Assembly: GCA_035267785.1 (NCBI GenBank)
Contig: DATFLL010000031.1
Span: 1 to 30,501 of the forward strand
Source of the DNA: DATFLL01 sp035267785
Lineage (GTDB): Bacteria; Pseudomonadota; Gammaproteobacteria; DATFLL01
Reading direction: 5' to 3'
Length of the DNA: 30,501 nucleotides
The position numbers were made by a program, and so were the translations under genes. The notes beneath the pieces were generated by a model, which saw only the letters and a program-made list of their open reading frames with translations, was not told the DNA's origin and did no database searches. How positions within the stretch are numbered: position 1 is the first letter of the stretch; each line of letters begins with the position of its first letter. Shown piece after piece: positions 7,598-17,526 of this stretch.

Positions 7598-9967
7598 ATG
7601 GTCAACATCGAGATTAACGGTAGACAGATTCAGGCCCGCGAAGGCGCGATGGTGATCGAGGCGGCGGACGAGGCCGGGATTACCATTCCGCGGTTCTGTT
7701 ACCACAAGAAGCTTTCGATCGCGGCCAATTGCCGTATGTGTCTGGTCGAAGTGGAGAAGGCCGCCAAGCCGCTGCCCGCGTGCGCCACGCCCGTTACGGA
7801 AGGCATGCGCGTGTTCACCAAGTCGTCCAAGGCCATCGCCGCGCAAAAGGGCGTCATGGAATTCCTGCTCATCAATCACCCGCTGGACTGTCCCATCTGC
7901 GACCAGGGCGGGGAGTGCGAGCTGCAGGAAATGGCCATGGGCTATGGTCAGGACGTGTCGCGCTACTCCGAGGGCAAACGCGTCGTCAAGGACAAGAATA
8001 TCGGCCCCTTGATTTCCACCGACATGACCCGCTGCATCCACTGCACGCGCTGCGTTCGCTTCGGTCAGGAGATCGCCGGCATCATGGAACTCGGTGCCAC
8101 CGGCCGCGGCGAGCACATGGAAATCGGCACCTACGTGGAAAAGGCGGTCGGTTCCGAGCTTTCCGGCAACGTCATCGACCTGTGCCCCGTGGGCGCGCTG
8201 ACCTCCAAGCCGTTCCGTTATACGGCCCGGCCCTGGGAGCTTACCGAGGTCGACGGCGTAGCGGCGCACGACTGTGTGGGTTCGAATATTCTCATCGAAA
8301 CCCGGCGCAACCAGGTCATGCGCGTACTGCCTCGGGAGAACGAATCGGTCAACGAGACCTGGATATCCGATCGCGACCGCTTCAGCTACCCGGGATTGGC
8401 CAGCGACGAGCGCCTGCGGGCGCCGATGATCAAGGACAACGGCACCTGGCGTGAGACCGACTGGGAGACGGCGCTGCACTTTATGGTCGACGGCATCAAG
8501 AAGGTTGTCGGCGAGCACGGGGCCGAGCAAATCGGTGTCCTGGCATCGCCCAACGCCACACTCGAAGAGGCCTATCTGCTGCAAAAGCTGATGCGGGCTC
8601 AGGGATGCGCCAATCTGGACCATCGCCTGCGCCAGAGCGATTTCAGCGACCAGGATATCGCCCCGGCGTTTCCGTGGCTGGGCCAGCCGATTGTCGATCT
8701 GGAACAGACCGATGCGGCGTTGTTGATCGGTTCGAACATTCGCAAGGAGCAGCCGATCGTCGCCCATCGCCTGCGCAAGGCGGCCATGCGCAGCGCGAAG
8801 CTGGTCTTCGTCAATCCGGTCGACTATGCGTTCAATTTTCCCGTGGCCGAGACCCTGGTGGGCACGCCGGCCGCGATGGTGCGCTCGCTGGCGGGGATCG
8901 CCAAATCGCTGCTGCACATTACCGGCGCCAGCGCCCCGCAGGGCCTGGCCGAGCTGCTTGAGAACGTGGAGAGCAACGACACACACCTGGCCGTCGCCGA
9001 GCATTTGCGCGGCGCGGCCCGCTCGAGCGTCTTAATCGGCTCGCTGGCGCTGTCCATGCCGCACCTGGCCGACATGCGCGCCCTGGCGGGGCTGATCGCC
9101 GAGCTGGCCGGTGCGAAGTTCGGCTACCTCAGCGACGGCGCCAACGCGGCAGGTGCCGCGCTGGCGGGCATGCTGCCCCACCGCGGACCGGCCGCCAAAG
9201 CGGCGTCCAAGACCGGGCGGGACGCCGGTGCCATGTTCGACGAAGGCCTGAAGGGCTACGTGTTGTTCAACCTGGAGCCCGAGTATGACACGGCCAATCC
9301 GGCCGCGGCGGTGGCCGCGCTCACCGGTGCCGAGTTCGTGGCGATGCTTTCGCCATATGCGACCGATGCCATGAAGGCCTATGCCGACGTGCTGCTGCCG
9401 GTGACACCGTTTAGCGAATCCTCGGGCACCTTCGTCAATGCCGAGGGCCTGTGGCAGAGCTTTTCGGGCGCGGTGCAGCCGTTGGGCGATGCCCGTCCCG
9501 GGTGGAAGGTGCTGCGCGTGCTGGGCAACTTGTTCGACGTGCAGGGCTTCGATTATTTGTCCGCCGAAGAGGTGCGCGACGAGTTGCGCAAGCAGGCCGG
9601 CGGTGTACACCCGAGCTCGGCCAGCCCCTGGCGCTGCCCCAACGCCTTGCCCGCCGATGTCGAGGGGCTGATGCGAATCGGGTCGGTGCCTATCTATTCG
9701 GTCGATGCCGTGGTGCGCCGCTCCGAACCGCTGCAGCGAACGGCCGATGGCCAGGCGGTGGCGGCCTATCTGAATGAGTCGACGGCCGGCCGGCTCGGGC
9801 TGCGTGACGTCGAGCAGGTCGCGGTCATTCAGAACGGCAACCGGACCGTGCTGCCATTGGTGCTCGATGGCGGCGTGCCCGACAACTGCGTTGTCGTTCC
9901 GTCCGCCACCGAGGCGACCCGCGAGCTGGGTCCGAGCTTCGGGCCCGTGGAACTGGCCGGCGCCTGA
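7598..9967 (+). CDS. nuoG: NADH-quinone oxidoreductase subunit G (75 kDa)
   Basis: NuoG carries the middle of the Fe-S chain (N1b, N4, N5) of complex I. The 789-aa protein starts with a 2Fe-2S ferredoxin domain (CYHKKLSIAANCRMC and a later Cys in LPAC), then the His-ligated N5 site HPLDCPICDQGGECELQ, then RCIHCTRCVRFG with LCPVGAL for N4. A molybdopterin-oxidoreductase-like domain without catalytic function follows. It is about 120 residues shorter than E. coli NuoG. In the region of the extra N7 cluster only one Cys remains (AHDCVGSN), and the final ligand position reads WISDRDRF with Ser, so N7 should be absent. ATG 7598 has only a weak ribosome site. Confidence 0.96.
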   Translation: MVNIEINGRQIQAREGAMVIEAADEAGITIPRFCYHKKLSIAANCRMCLVEVEKAAKPLPACATPVTEGMRVFTKSSKAIAAQKGVMEFLLINHPLDCPICDQGGECELQEMAMGYGQDVSRYSEGKRVVKDKNIGPLISTDMTRCIHCTRCVRFGQEIAGIMELGATGRGEHMEIGTYVEKAVGSELSGNVIDLCPVGALTSKPFRYTARPWELTEVDGVAAHDCVGSNILIETRRNQVMRVLPRENESVNETWISDRDRFSYPGLASDERLRAPMIKDNGTWRETDWETALHFMVDGIKKVVGEHGAEQIGVLASPNATLEEAYLLQKLMRAQGCANLDHRLRQSDFSDQDIAPAFPWLGQPIVDLEQTDAALLIGSNIRKEQPIVAHRLRKAAMRSAKLVFVNPVDYAFNFPVAETLVGTPAAMVRSLAGIAKSLLHITGASAPQGLAELLENVESNDTHLAVAEHLRGAARSSVLIGSLALSMPHLADMRALAGLIAELAGAKFGYLSDGANAAGAALAGMLPHRGPAAKAASKTGRDAGAMFDEGLKGYVLFNLEPEYDTANPAAAVAALTGAEFVAMLSPYATDAMKAYADVLLPVTPFSESSGTFVNAEGLWQSFSGAVQPLGDARPGWKVLRVLGNLFDVQGFDYLSAEEVRDELRKQAGGVHPSSASPWRCPNALPADVEGLMRIGSVPIYSVDAVVRRSEPLQRTADGQAVAAYLNESTAGRLGLRDVEQVAVIQNGNRTVLPLVLDGGVPDNCVVVPSATEATRELGPSFGPVELAGA

Positions 9968-10000
9968 GCATAACGACTACAACGAACTGGATTTGTCTGC

Positions 10001-11074
10001 ATGATCGAATGGGTCCAAAACCTCTTTCACACCCTCCCCGAAGGGCTGCAGGTCGTCGTGCTGATCCTGCTCAAGATCGTGGCCATTGTCGTGCCGTTGA
10101 TGATCTGTGTGGCCTACCTGACGTTCGCCGAACGCAAGATCATCGGCTACATGCAGGTGCGTCTGGGCCCCAATCGCGTCGGGCCCAAGGGCTGGCTCCA
10201 GCCGATCGCCGATGCCATGAAGCTGATGTTCAAGGAGATCATCATCCCCAGCGGCGCGAACAAGATACTGTTCCTCATGGCCCCGGTCCTGTCGATGGGG
10301 CCGGCCCTGGCGGCCTGGGCGGTCATGCCTTTCAATTCGCAGTGGGTCCTGGCCGACGTCAACGCCGGTTTGCTGTATGTATTGGCGATCACCTCGATGG
10401 GCGTGTACGGCGTCATCATCGCCGGTTGGGCGTCCAATTCGAAGTATGCTTTCCTCGGCTCGCTGCGCTCAGCCGCCCAGATCGTCTCCTATGAAATTGC
10501 CATGGGCTTCGCTCTGGTCGGTGTGCTGATGGCCGCCGGAAGTCTGAATCTCGGCGATATCGTCCGTGCCCAAAGCGGCGGGATACTGCATTGGTTCTGG
10601 CTGCCCCTGCTGCCCCTGTTCGTCGTCTACTGGGTCTCGGCCGTGGCCGAAACCAATCGCGCGCCATTCGACGTTGCCGAGGGCGAGTCGGAGATCGTGG
10701 CAGGCTTCCACGTCGAATACTCGGGCATGGCGTTCGCCGTGTTCTTCCTGGCCGAATACGCCAACATGATTCTGGTCTCGGCCCTGGCGGCCCTGATGTT
10801 CCTCGGCGGTTGGCTCTCGCCGTTCCATGGGGCGGGCTGGCTCGAGGGTACCTGGTTCGAGTTCCTGACCTACGGGAGCATCGGCTGGTTTTTGGCCAAG
10901 ACCGCCATCTTCCTGTTCCTGTTCCTGTGGTTTCGCGCCACCTTCCCGCGCTATCGCTATGACCAGATCATGCGCCTGGGGTGGAAGGTGTTTATCCCCA
11001 TCACCATCGTCTGGCTGCTGGTCGTCGGTGTGATGATCGTGGGTCACGTCGGGCCCTGGTTCAGCGCGGCCTGA
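10001..11074 (+). CDS. nuoH: NADH-quinone oxidoreductase subunit H
   Basis: NuoH is the membrane subunit (about eight helices, 357 aa) that lines the quinone tunnel and links the peripheral arm to the proton pumps. The family motifs AERKIIGYMQVRLGPNRVGP and AETNRAPFDVAEGESEIVAG are intact, including the acidic residues of the first cytoplasmic loops. ATG 10001 follows nuoG by 33 nt, without a clear Shine-Dalgarno sequence. nuoI follows after 20 nt. Confidence 0.97.
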   Translation: MIEWVQNLFHTLPEGLQVVVLILLKIVAIVVPLMICVAYLTFAERKIIGYMQVRLGPNRVGPKGWLQPIADAMKLMFKEIIIPSGANKILFLMAPVLSMGPALAAWAVMPFNSQWVLADVNAGLLYVLAITSMGVYGVIIAGWASNSKYAFLGSLRSAAQIVSYEIAMGFALVGVLMAAGSLNLGDIVRAQSGGILHWFWLPLLPLFVVYWVSAVAETNRAPFDVAEGESEIVAGFHVEYSGMAFAVFFLAEYANMILVSALAALMFLGGWLSPFHGAGWLEGTWFEFLTYGSIGWFLAKTAIFLFLFLWFRATFPRYRYDQIMRLGWKVFIPITIVWLLVVGVMIVGHVGPWFSAA

Positions 11075-11094
11075 CGGTCGTCTGGAGTATTGCG

Positions 11095-11580
11095 ATGAAA
11101 ATTGGACACGCCTTCAAAAGCCTCTTTCTGCTCGAACTCGCGAAGGGTCTGCGCCTGACCGGCCGTTACCTCTTCAACAAGAAGTTCACCGTGCAGTACC
11201 CGGAAGAGAAGACACCGCTGTCGAACCGTTTCCGCGGTCTGCACGCGCTGCGCCGCTATGCCAACGGTGAGGAACGCTGCATCGCCTGTAAGCTCTGCGA
11301 GGCCGTGTGTCCCGCGCTGGCTATTACGATCGAGTCCGAACAGCGTGCGGACGGCACGCGCCGCACCACGCGTTACGACATCGACCTGACCAAGTGTATC
11401 TTCTGCGGCTTTTGCGAGGAGTCCTGTCCGGTCGACTCGATCGTCGAGAGCCACATCTTCGAGTACCACGGCGAGCAGCGCGGCGACCTTTACATGACCA
11501 AGGACCGTCTGCTGGCCGTGGGCGATAAATACGAGAAGGACATCGCTGCCGCCCGCGCCCTGGATGCGCGGTATCGATGA
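11095..11580 (+). CDS. nuoI: NADH-quinone oxidoreductase subunit I (8Fe ferredoxin)
   Basis: NuoI carries the two 4Fe-4S clusters N6a and N6b that connect NuoG to N2 in NuoB. The protein is 161 aa. The two ferredoxin motifs are complete: Cys62, 65, 68, 72 (CIACKLCEAVCP) and Cys101, 104, 107, 111 (CIFCGFCEESCP). ATG 11095 was chosen because GGAG lies 9 nt upstream and MKIGHAFKSLFLLELAKGL resembles the membrane-anchoring N-terminus of homologues. An upstream in-frame extension lies inside nuoH and was rejected. Confidence 0.97.
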   Translation: MKIGHAFKSLFLLELAKGLRLTGRYLFNKKFTVQYPEEKTPLSNRFRGLHALRRYANGEERCIACKLCEAVCPALAITIESEQRADGTRRTTRYDIDLTKCIFCGFCEESCPVDSIVESHIFEYHGEQRGDLYMTKDRLLAVGDKYEKDIAAARALDARYR

Positions 11581-11605
11581 TCGTCAGCAGCGACGGGTAT
11601 TCAAT

Positions 11606-12211
11606 ATGGGTGTAGAAAAAATTCTGTTTTACGTGTTCGCGACCGTCATGGTGTTCGGCGCGACCATGGTGATCACGGTGCGCAACCCGGTACGGGCGGC
11701 CTTGTTTCTGGTGCTGACCTTCTTTGCCAGTGCCGCGCTGTGGCTGATGCTCGAGGCGGAGTTCCTGGCCATCGTGCTGGTGTTGGTTTACGTCGGCGCC
11801 GTCATGGTGCTGTTCCTGTTCGTGGTCATGATGCTGGACATCAATCTGGCCCGATTGAAGGAAGGTTTCATTCGTTATCTGCCCTTCGGCGCCGCCGTGG
11901 CTCTGGTCCTGATCGGCATGATGGCCTGGATTCTCGCGCCGTCTCATTCCGGCCTCGGCCACATCGCCGCTCCGGCGCGCCATGCGGCCGACTACAACAA
12001 TACGGCCGCGCTGGGCAGCCTGCTCTATACGGATTATGTCTATCCGTTCGAGATTGCGTCCGTCATTCTGCTGGTGGCTATCGTCGCGGCGATCGCATTG
12101 ACGCTGCGCCGCCGCCCCTTCACCAAGTACCAGAAGCCCGAGAAGCAGGTGGCCGTTCGCAGCGCTGACCGGCTGCGGGTGGTCAAGATGTCTTCGGAAG
12201 ACCGCAAATAG
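11606..12211 (+). CDS. nuoJ: NADH-quinone oxidoreductase subunit J
   Basis: NuoJ is a membrane subunit with five predicted helices that joins the quinone site to the antiporter-like subunits. The protein is 201 aa. Conserved segments are NPVRAALFLVLTFFASAALW, LEAEFLAIVLVLVYVGAVMV (helix 3, whose pi-bulge takes part in coupling) and LFLFVVMMLDIN. The C-terminal 40 or so residues are charged and cytoplasmic. ATG 11606 gives the usual N-terminus, with only a weak GACGGG upstream. Confidence 0.95.
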   Translation: MGVEKILFYVFATVMVFGATMVITVRNPVRAALFLVLTFFASAALWLMLEAEFLAIVLVLVYVGAVMVLFLFVVMMLDINLARLKEGFIRYLPFGAAVALVLIGMMAWILAPSHSGLGHIAAPARHAADYNNTAALGSLLYTDYVYPFEIASVILLVAIVAAIALTLRRRPFTKYQKPEKQVAVRSADRLRVVKMSSEDRK

Positions 12212-12233
12212 GCGTCCGCGCGGGAGAACGAAC

Positions 12234-12539
12234 ATGATTTCACTATCGGATTATCTGATTCTCGGCGCCATTATGTTCTGTCTGAGCATCGCCGGTATTT
12301 TTCTGAATCGGAAGAACGTCATCATCCTGTTGATGGCCATCGAATTGATGCTGCTGGCCGTGAACATGAATTTCATCGCCTTTTCGCACTATCTCGGCGA
12401 TACGGCGGGTCAGGTGTTCGTGTTCTTCATCCTGACGGTGGCCGCGGCCGAGGCCGCCATCGGCCTGGCCATCCTGGTGGTGCTGTTCCGTAACCGGCGC
12501 ACCATCAACGTCGATGACCTCGATAGCATGAAGGGATAG
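12234..12539 (+). CDS. nuoK: NADH-quinone oxidoreductase subunit K
   Basis: NuoK is a three-helix proton-path subunit related to MrpC, here 101 aa. The two buried glutamates needed for pumping in this family are Glu37 (LLMAIELMLLAVN) and Glu73 (VAAAEAAIGLA). ATG 12234 follows GGGAG at 12222-12226. It ends 4 nt before the nuoL start. Confidence 0.97.
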   Translation: MISLSDYLILGAIMFCLSIAGIFLNRKNVIILLMAIELMLLAVNMNFIAFSHYLGDTAGQVFVFFILTVAAAEAAIGLAILVVLFRNRRTINVDDLDSMKG

Positions 12540-12543
12540 CACC

Positions 12544-14514
12544 GTGTTGGATAATATGCATAACGTCTATCTCGGCGTTGTCCTGGCGCCCTTGGCGGGG
12601 GCGATTATCGCCGGTCTGTTCGGCAAGACGATCGGTCGAGCCGGTGCGCACTGGGTGACGATCCTCGGTGTGGCGATTTCCTGTTTCCTGTCCCTCGTCG
12701 TATTCAAGCACCACGTCATCGACGGCGGTGCGGTCTACAACGGCACCGTATACACCTGGATGCAGAGCGGGGGCATCACCTTCGAAGTCGGGTTTCTGAT
12801 CGACAAGCTCAGCGCCCTGATGATGGTCGTGGTGACCTTCGTCTCGCTGATGGTGCATATCTACACCATCGGCTATATGCACGACGACCCGGGGTATCAG
12901 CGCTTCTTCTCGTATATTTCACTGTTCACCTTTTCGATGCTGATGCTGGTGATGGCGAACAATTTCATGCAGTTGTTCTTCGGCTGGGAGGCCGTTGGCC
13001 TGGTCTCCTATCTGCTCATCGGATTCTGGTACACGCGCGAATCGGCCATCTATGCCAACCTGAAGGCCTTTTTGGTCAACCGTGTGGGTGACTTTGGCTT
13101 CGTGCTCGGCATAGCGGCCGTGTTGATGTATTTCAACTCGCTCGACTATGCCACGGTGTTCAATACGGCCGCCGTCCATAAGGACATGGTGGTGGAAATC
13201 GTGCCGGGCCTGAGCTGGCATGTCATGACCGTCATTTGTATCCTGCTGTTCATCGGCGCTATGGGTAAATCGGCCCAGGTGCCGCTGCACGTCTGGCTGC
13301 CCGACTCGATGGAAGGCCCGACGCCGATTTCCGCCCTGATCCACGCGGCCACGATGGTCACCGCAGGCATCTTCATGGTGGCGCGGATGTCGCCGCTGTT
13401 CGAGCTCTCGGACACGGCCTTGAGCGTGGTCATGGTGATTGGCGCCATCACGGCGCTGTTCATGGGCTTTTTGGGCGTTATCCAGAACGACATCAAGCGC
13501 GTTATCGCCTATTCGACCCTCTCACAGTTGGGTTACATGACTGCGGCCCTGGGCGCCTCGGCCTATGCGGCGGGTATCTTCCACCTGATGACCCACGCCT
13601 TCTTCAAGGCGCTGCTCTTCCTGGCGGCCGGGTCGGTCATCATCGCCATGCACCACGAGCAGGACATCCGGAAAATGGGCGGGCTGCGCAAGTACATGCC
13701 GATTACCTGGTTGACCTTCCTGGTCGGCTCCCTGGCGCTGATCGGCGCTCCGGGCTTTGCGGGGTTCTTCTCGAAAGACAGCATCATCGAGGCCGTGGGG
13801 CTGTCGACGCTTCCCGGCTCGGGCTTTGCCTACTTTGCGCTCACGGCGAGCGTTTTCGTCACCGCCCTCTACAGCTTCCGTCTGTATTTCGTTGTCTTCC
13901 ACGGTAAGGAACGCATGGACGAACACACGCGCTCGCACCTGCACGAGACGCCGGCCGTGGTGACGGTCCCCTTGATTATGCTGGCAATCCCGTCCGTCTT
14001 CAGCGGCTACATGTATGTCTCCAATATGGCATTCGGTAACTTCTTCGGCGGGGCCATTACGGTTCTCCATCGCCACGACGTGCTGGGAGAGCTGGCCGAG
14101 GAGTTCCATGGGCCGGCTGCCATGATGCTGCACTCCTTCGCGACGCTTCCGTTCTGGCTGGCCGCCGGCGGCGTGTTTACCGCCTGGTTCCTGTACATGA
14201 AGCGTCCGGATATTCCTGTGCGTCTGAAGGACAGCTTCGGATGGCTGTACAACATCCTCGACCGCAAGTACGGATTCGACGAGTTCAACGAGTATTTCTT
14301 CGCCGGCGGCGGCCGCGGCATCGGGCGTCTGTTGTGGCGTATCGGCGACGTGCGTATCATCGACGGCTTTTTCGTCAACGGGACGGCGCGCGGCATCGGC
14401 CGCATCGCCAGCGTCGTGCGCAACATACAGACCGGTTATCTGTACCACTATGCCTTCGCAATGATCCTCGGTCTGCTGGCCCTCATTGCCGTGTACGTGC
14501 TGCACTGGGTGTGA
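12544..14514 (+). CDS. nuoL: NADH-quinone oxidoreductase subunit L
   Basis: NuoL is the distal antiporter-like proton pump of complex I, with about 16 helices and the long lateral helix that braces NuoM and NuoN. The protein is 656 aa. The core motifs FFGWEAVGLVSYLLIGFWY and GKSAQVPLHVWLPDSMEGPT carry the conserved Glu and Lys of the proton path. The start was placed at GTG 12544, because AAGGGA (12531-12536) lies 7 nt before it. An ATG at 12556 would shorten the protein by four residues but lacks such a site. The Shine-Dalgarno sequence lies inside the end of nuoK, which suggests translational coupling. Confidence 0.96.
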   Translation: MLDNMHNVYLGVVLAPLAGAIIAGLFGKTIGRAGAHWVTILGVAISCFLSLVVFKHHVIDGGAVYNGTVYTWMQSGGITFEVGFLIDKLSALMMVVVTFVSLMVHIYTIGYMHDDPGYQRFFSYISLFTFSMLMLVMANNFMQLFFGWEAVGLVSYLLIGFWYTRESAIYANLKAFLVNRVGDFGFVLGIAAVLMYFNSLDYATVFNTAAVHKDMVVEIVPGLSWHVMTVICILLFIGAMGKSAQVPLHVWLPDSMEGPTPISALIHAATMVTAGIFMVARMSPLFELSDTALSVVMVIGAITALFMGFLGVIQNDIKRVIAYSTLSQLGYMTAALGASAYAAGIFHLMTHAFFKALLFLAAGSVIIAMHHEQDIRKMGGLRKYMPITWLTFLVGSLALIGAPGFAGFFSKDSIIEAVGLSTLPGSGFAYFALTASVFVTALYSFRLYFVVFHGKERMDEHTRSHLHETPAVVTVPLIMLAIPSVFSGYMYVSNMAFGNFFGGAITVLHRHDVLGELAEEFHGPAAMMLHSFATLPFWLAAGGVFTAWFLYMKRPDIPVRLKDSFGWLYNILDRKYGFDEFNEYFFAGGGRGIGRLLWRIGDVRIIDGFFVNGTARGIGRIASVVRNIQTGYLYHYAFAMILGLLALIAVYVLHWV

Positions 14515-14535
14515 TAACAAGAAAGAGTATGTTGA

Positions 14536-16053
14536 ATGTTTTCTGACCTACCGCTTTTAAGCCTGGTTATCTGGGTGCCGATTATCGGCGGCGCGCTCGT
14601 GCTGGCCACGGGCAGCGACCGCAATGCGATCGAGGCGCGTGTCCTGGGCCTGCTGATTGCCCTGGCGACGTTCGTGCTGTCGATTCCGCTGTTTACGAAT
14701 TTCGACCCCAACACGGCGGCGATGCAGTTCACGGAAAGCCACAAGTGGATCGAGACGTTCGATATCTGGTATCGCCTCGGTGTGGACGGCATCGCGATGC
14801 CGCTGATCCTGCTGACAACATTTATGACCGTTATGGTGATCATCTCCGCCTGGGAGGTGATCCAATATAAGGCGGCCCAGTACATCGCCGCCTTCCTGAT
14901 TATGGAAGGCCTGATGAACGGTGTGTTCGCGGCGGTCGATGCCGCTCTGTTCTACGTCTTCTGGGAAGCCATGCTGATTCCGATGTTTCTGGTCATCGGT
15001 ATCTGGGGTGGTCCGCGGCGCGTCTATGCCACCATCAAGTTCTTCCTGTACACGTTCCTCGGCTCCGTGTTCATGCTGGTGGCCCTGATCTACCTGTACA
15101 ACAAGACCGGAAGCTTCGACATTCTCGACTTCCAGGCGGCTAAGCTGGGGATGACGCCGCAGATACTTATCTTCCTGGCGTTCTTCCTGGCCTTCTCGGT
15201 CAAGATACCGATGTGGCCGGTACATACCTGGTTGCCGGACGCCCACGTGGAGGCCCCGACCGGCGGTTCGGTCATCCTGGCCGCGATTATGCTCAAGCTG
15301 GGTGCCTACGGCTTTCTGCGCTTCAGCCTGCCGATCGCGCCGGACGCGAGCAACGAGCTGTCATTGATCATCATTGTGCTGTCGTTGATCGCAGTGGTGT
15401 ACATCGGATTCGTCGCGCTGGTCCAGCAGGATATGAAGAAGCTGATTGCCTATTCATCGATTTCGCATATGGGCTTCGTGACGCTCGGCTTTTTCATGGC
15501 CTTTGCGATCTATCGGCGCACGGGCGGACTGGACGGCGCCGCCATGGGCGTGGAAGGCGGCATCGTGCAGATGATCTCGCACGGTTTCGTCTCGGGCGCC
15601 ATGTTCCTGTGTGTCGGCGTGCTCTATGACCGCCTGCACAGCCGGCAGATCAGCGATTACGGCGGCGTGGTGAACAGTATGCCCGTGTTCGCCGCGTTTA
15701 TGGTGCTGTTCGCCATGGCCAACGCCGGGCTGCCAGGGACCTCCGGGTTCGTGGGCGAGTTCATGGTCATCCTCAGCGCCTTCAAGGCGAACTTCTGGTA
15801 TTCGTTCCTGGCCGCGCTGACGCTGATCCTGGGTGCGGCCTATACCCTGTGGATGGTCAAACGGGTCATTTTTGGCAAGGTGACGAGCGACGCCGTCGCT
15901 GCACTGCAGGATATCAACGGGCGCGAATTCCTGTTCCTGGGCCTGCTGGCGGTGCTGGTCCTGCTGGTGGGCGTGTGGCCGGCCCCCTTGCTCGACGTCA
16001 TGCACGCGACTGTTAACAACCTGCTGCACCATATAATGCAGAGCAAGCTCTGA
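14536..16053 (+). CDS. nuoM: NADH-quinone oxidoreductase subunit M
   Basis: NuoM is the middle antiporter-like proton pump (505 aa, about 14 helices). The conserved Glu lies in FYVFWEAMLIPMFLVIGIWG and the pump Lys in FSVKIPMWPVHTWLPDAHVE. QQDMKKLIAYSSISHMGFV is the typical later segment. ATG 14536 follows AAGAAAGAG. It lies 21 nt after nuoL and 17 nt before nuoN. Confidence 0.97.
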   Translation: MFSDLPLLSLVIWVPIIGGALVLATGSDRNAIEARVLGLLIALATFVLSIPLFTNFDPNTAAMQFTESHKWIETFDIWYRLGVDGIAMPLILLTTFMTVMVIISAWEVIQYKAAQYIAAFLIMEGLMNGVFAAVDAALFYVFWEAMLIPMFLVIGIWGGPRRVYATIKFFLYTFLGSVFMLVALIYLYNKTGSFDILDFQAAKLGMTPQILIFLAFFLAFSVKIPMWPVHTWLPDAHVEAPTGGSVILAAIMLKLGAYGFLRFSLPIAPDASNELSLIIIVLSLIAVVYIGFVALVQQDMKKLIAYSSISHMGFVTLGFFMAFAIYRRTGGLDGAAMGVEGGIVQMISHGFVSGAMFLCVGVLYDRLHSRQISDYGGVVNSMPVFAAFMVLFAMANAGLPGTSGFVGEFMVILSAFKANFWYSFLAALTLILGAAYTLWMVKRVIFGKVTSDAVAALQDINGREFLFLGLLAVLVLLVGVWPAPLLDVMHATVNNLLHHIMQSKL

Positions 16054-16070
16054 GCGAGAGACGACGCACG

Positions 16071-17513
16071 ATGACAGTTGAAATGCTCAATCTGAAACCG
16101 GCGCTGCCGGAAATGTTCCTGCTCGGGATGACGTGCCTGATCCTCGTTATCGACCTGTTTCTGACCGAGCGCAGCCGGGGCGCGACGTATCTGCTCTCGC
16201 AGGTGACGCTGCTGGTAACCGCGGTGCTGGCGATTACCGGCTACAGCGCGGAGACGACGCTGAGCTTCAACGGGACCTTCGTGTTGGATCCCATGGGGAG
16301 CGTGCTCAAGATCGCGGTCCTGGTCGCGACCGTCGTCGTGTTCCTGTACTCGAAGGATTATCTGCGCGCGCGCGATCTGTTCAAGGGCGAGTTCTACGTC
16401 CTGGGGCTGTTCGGCGTGCTCGGTATGATGATCCTGGTCTCGGCACACAACTTCCTGACCGTGTACCTGGGCCTGGAGCTGCTCTCGCTCTCCCTCTACG
16501 CCCTGGTCGCGATGCACCGCGACTCGGCGGCGGCCTCGGAGTCGGCGATGAAATATTTCGTCCTCGGGGCGATCGCCTCGGGCATGCTGTTGTACGGGAT
16601 GTCGATGATCTACGGCGCGACCGGGACCCTCGACCTCTCGGCGGTGCACGCCCAGGTGGCGACCATGGACGGGAACAACCTGATCCTGGTCTTCGGACTG
16701 GTCTTCCTGATTGTGGGTATCGCCTTCAAGCTCGGCGCCGTTCCCTTCCACATGTGGATACCCGATGTGTATCAGGGTGCGCCGACGGCGGTGACGCTGT
16801 ACATCGGTACGGCACCGAAGATCGCCGCGTTCGCCATGCTGATGCGTCTTCTGGTCGACGGCATGGGCAGCATCCACGCGCATTGGGAGGACATCCTGGT
16901 CCTCTTGTCGATCGTGTCCCTGGCCGTGGGTAATGTGGTCGCGATCGCGCAGGCCAATCTCAAGCGTATGCTGGCGTATTCGACCATTTCCCACGTGGGT
17001 TATTTGCTCCTGGGGGTGTTGGCCGGCACCGCATCGGGCTATGCCGCGTCGATGTTCTACATCATCGTGTATGCCCTGATGAGCCTGGGGGGCTTCGGCA
17101 TGATCATCCTGCTCAGCCGGGCGGGGTTCGAGGCCGAACGGCTGGAAGACTTCAAGGGGCTCAATGAACGCAGTGCGTGGTTCGCGTTCATGATGTTGAT
17201 TCTGATGTTCTCCATGGCGGGCGTGCCGCCGTTCCTGGGCTTCTGGGCGAAGCTGGTCGTGCTCAAGGCGGTGGTGGATGTCAACCTGGTGTGGCTGGCG
17301 GCGGTTGCCGTGGTATTCTCCATCATCGGCGCCTTCTACTATCTGCGCATCGTGAAGCTGATGTACTTCGACAAGCCGGAGGATGGTTCGGCGCTGGAAG
17401 CCAGCGCCGACATGCGGGTCATGGTCAGCGCCAACGGCCTGCTCGTGCTGGGTCTGGGTATTGCGCCCGAAGCGTTGATGTCGCTGTGTGCCGCGGCCCT
17501 GCACGTCCACTAG
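16071..17513 (+). CDS. nuoN: NADH-quinone oxidoreductase subunit N
   Basis: NuoN is the proximal antiporter-like proton pump (480 aa, about 14 helices) next to NuoK and NuoJ. Visible motifs are YLGLELLSLSLYALVAM with the conserved Glu, the pump Lys in FKLGAVPFHMWIPDVYQG, and LKRMLAYSTISHVGYLLLG. It is the last canonical complex I gene, so the operon holds all 14 subunits in standard order. Confidence 0.97.
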   Translation: MTVEMLNLKPALPEMFLLGMTCLILVIDLFLTERSRGATYLLSQVTLLVTAVLAITGYSAETTLSFNGTFVLDPMGSVLKIAVLVATVVVFLYSKDYLRARDLFKGEFYVLGLFGVLGMMILVSAHNFLTVYLGLELLSLSLYALVAMHRDSAAASESAMKYFVLGAIASGMLLYGMSMIYGATGTLDLSAVHAQVATMDGNNLILVFGLVFLIVGIAFKLGAVPFHMWIPDVYQGAPTAVTLYIGTAPKIAAFAMLMRLLVDGMGSIHAHWEDILVLLSIVSLAVGNVVAIAQANLKRMLAYSTISHVGYLLLGVLAGTASGYAASMFYIIVYALMSLGGFGMIILLSRAGFEAERLEDFKGLNERSAWFAFMMLILMFSMAGVPPFLGFWAKLVVLKAVVDVNLVWLAAVAVVFSIIGAFYYLRIVKLMYFDKPEDGSALEASADMRVMVSANGLLVLGLGIAPEALMSLCAAALHVH

Positions 17514-17526
17514 GGCGCATTTGTTC

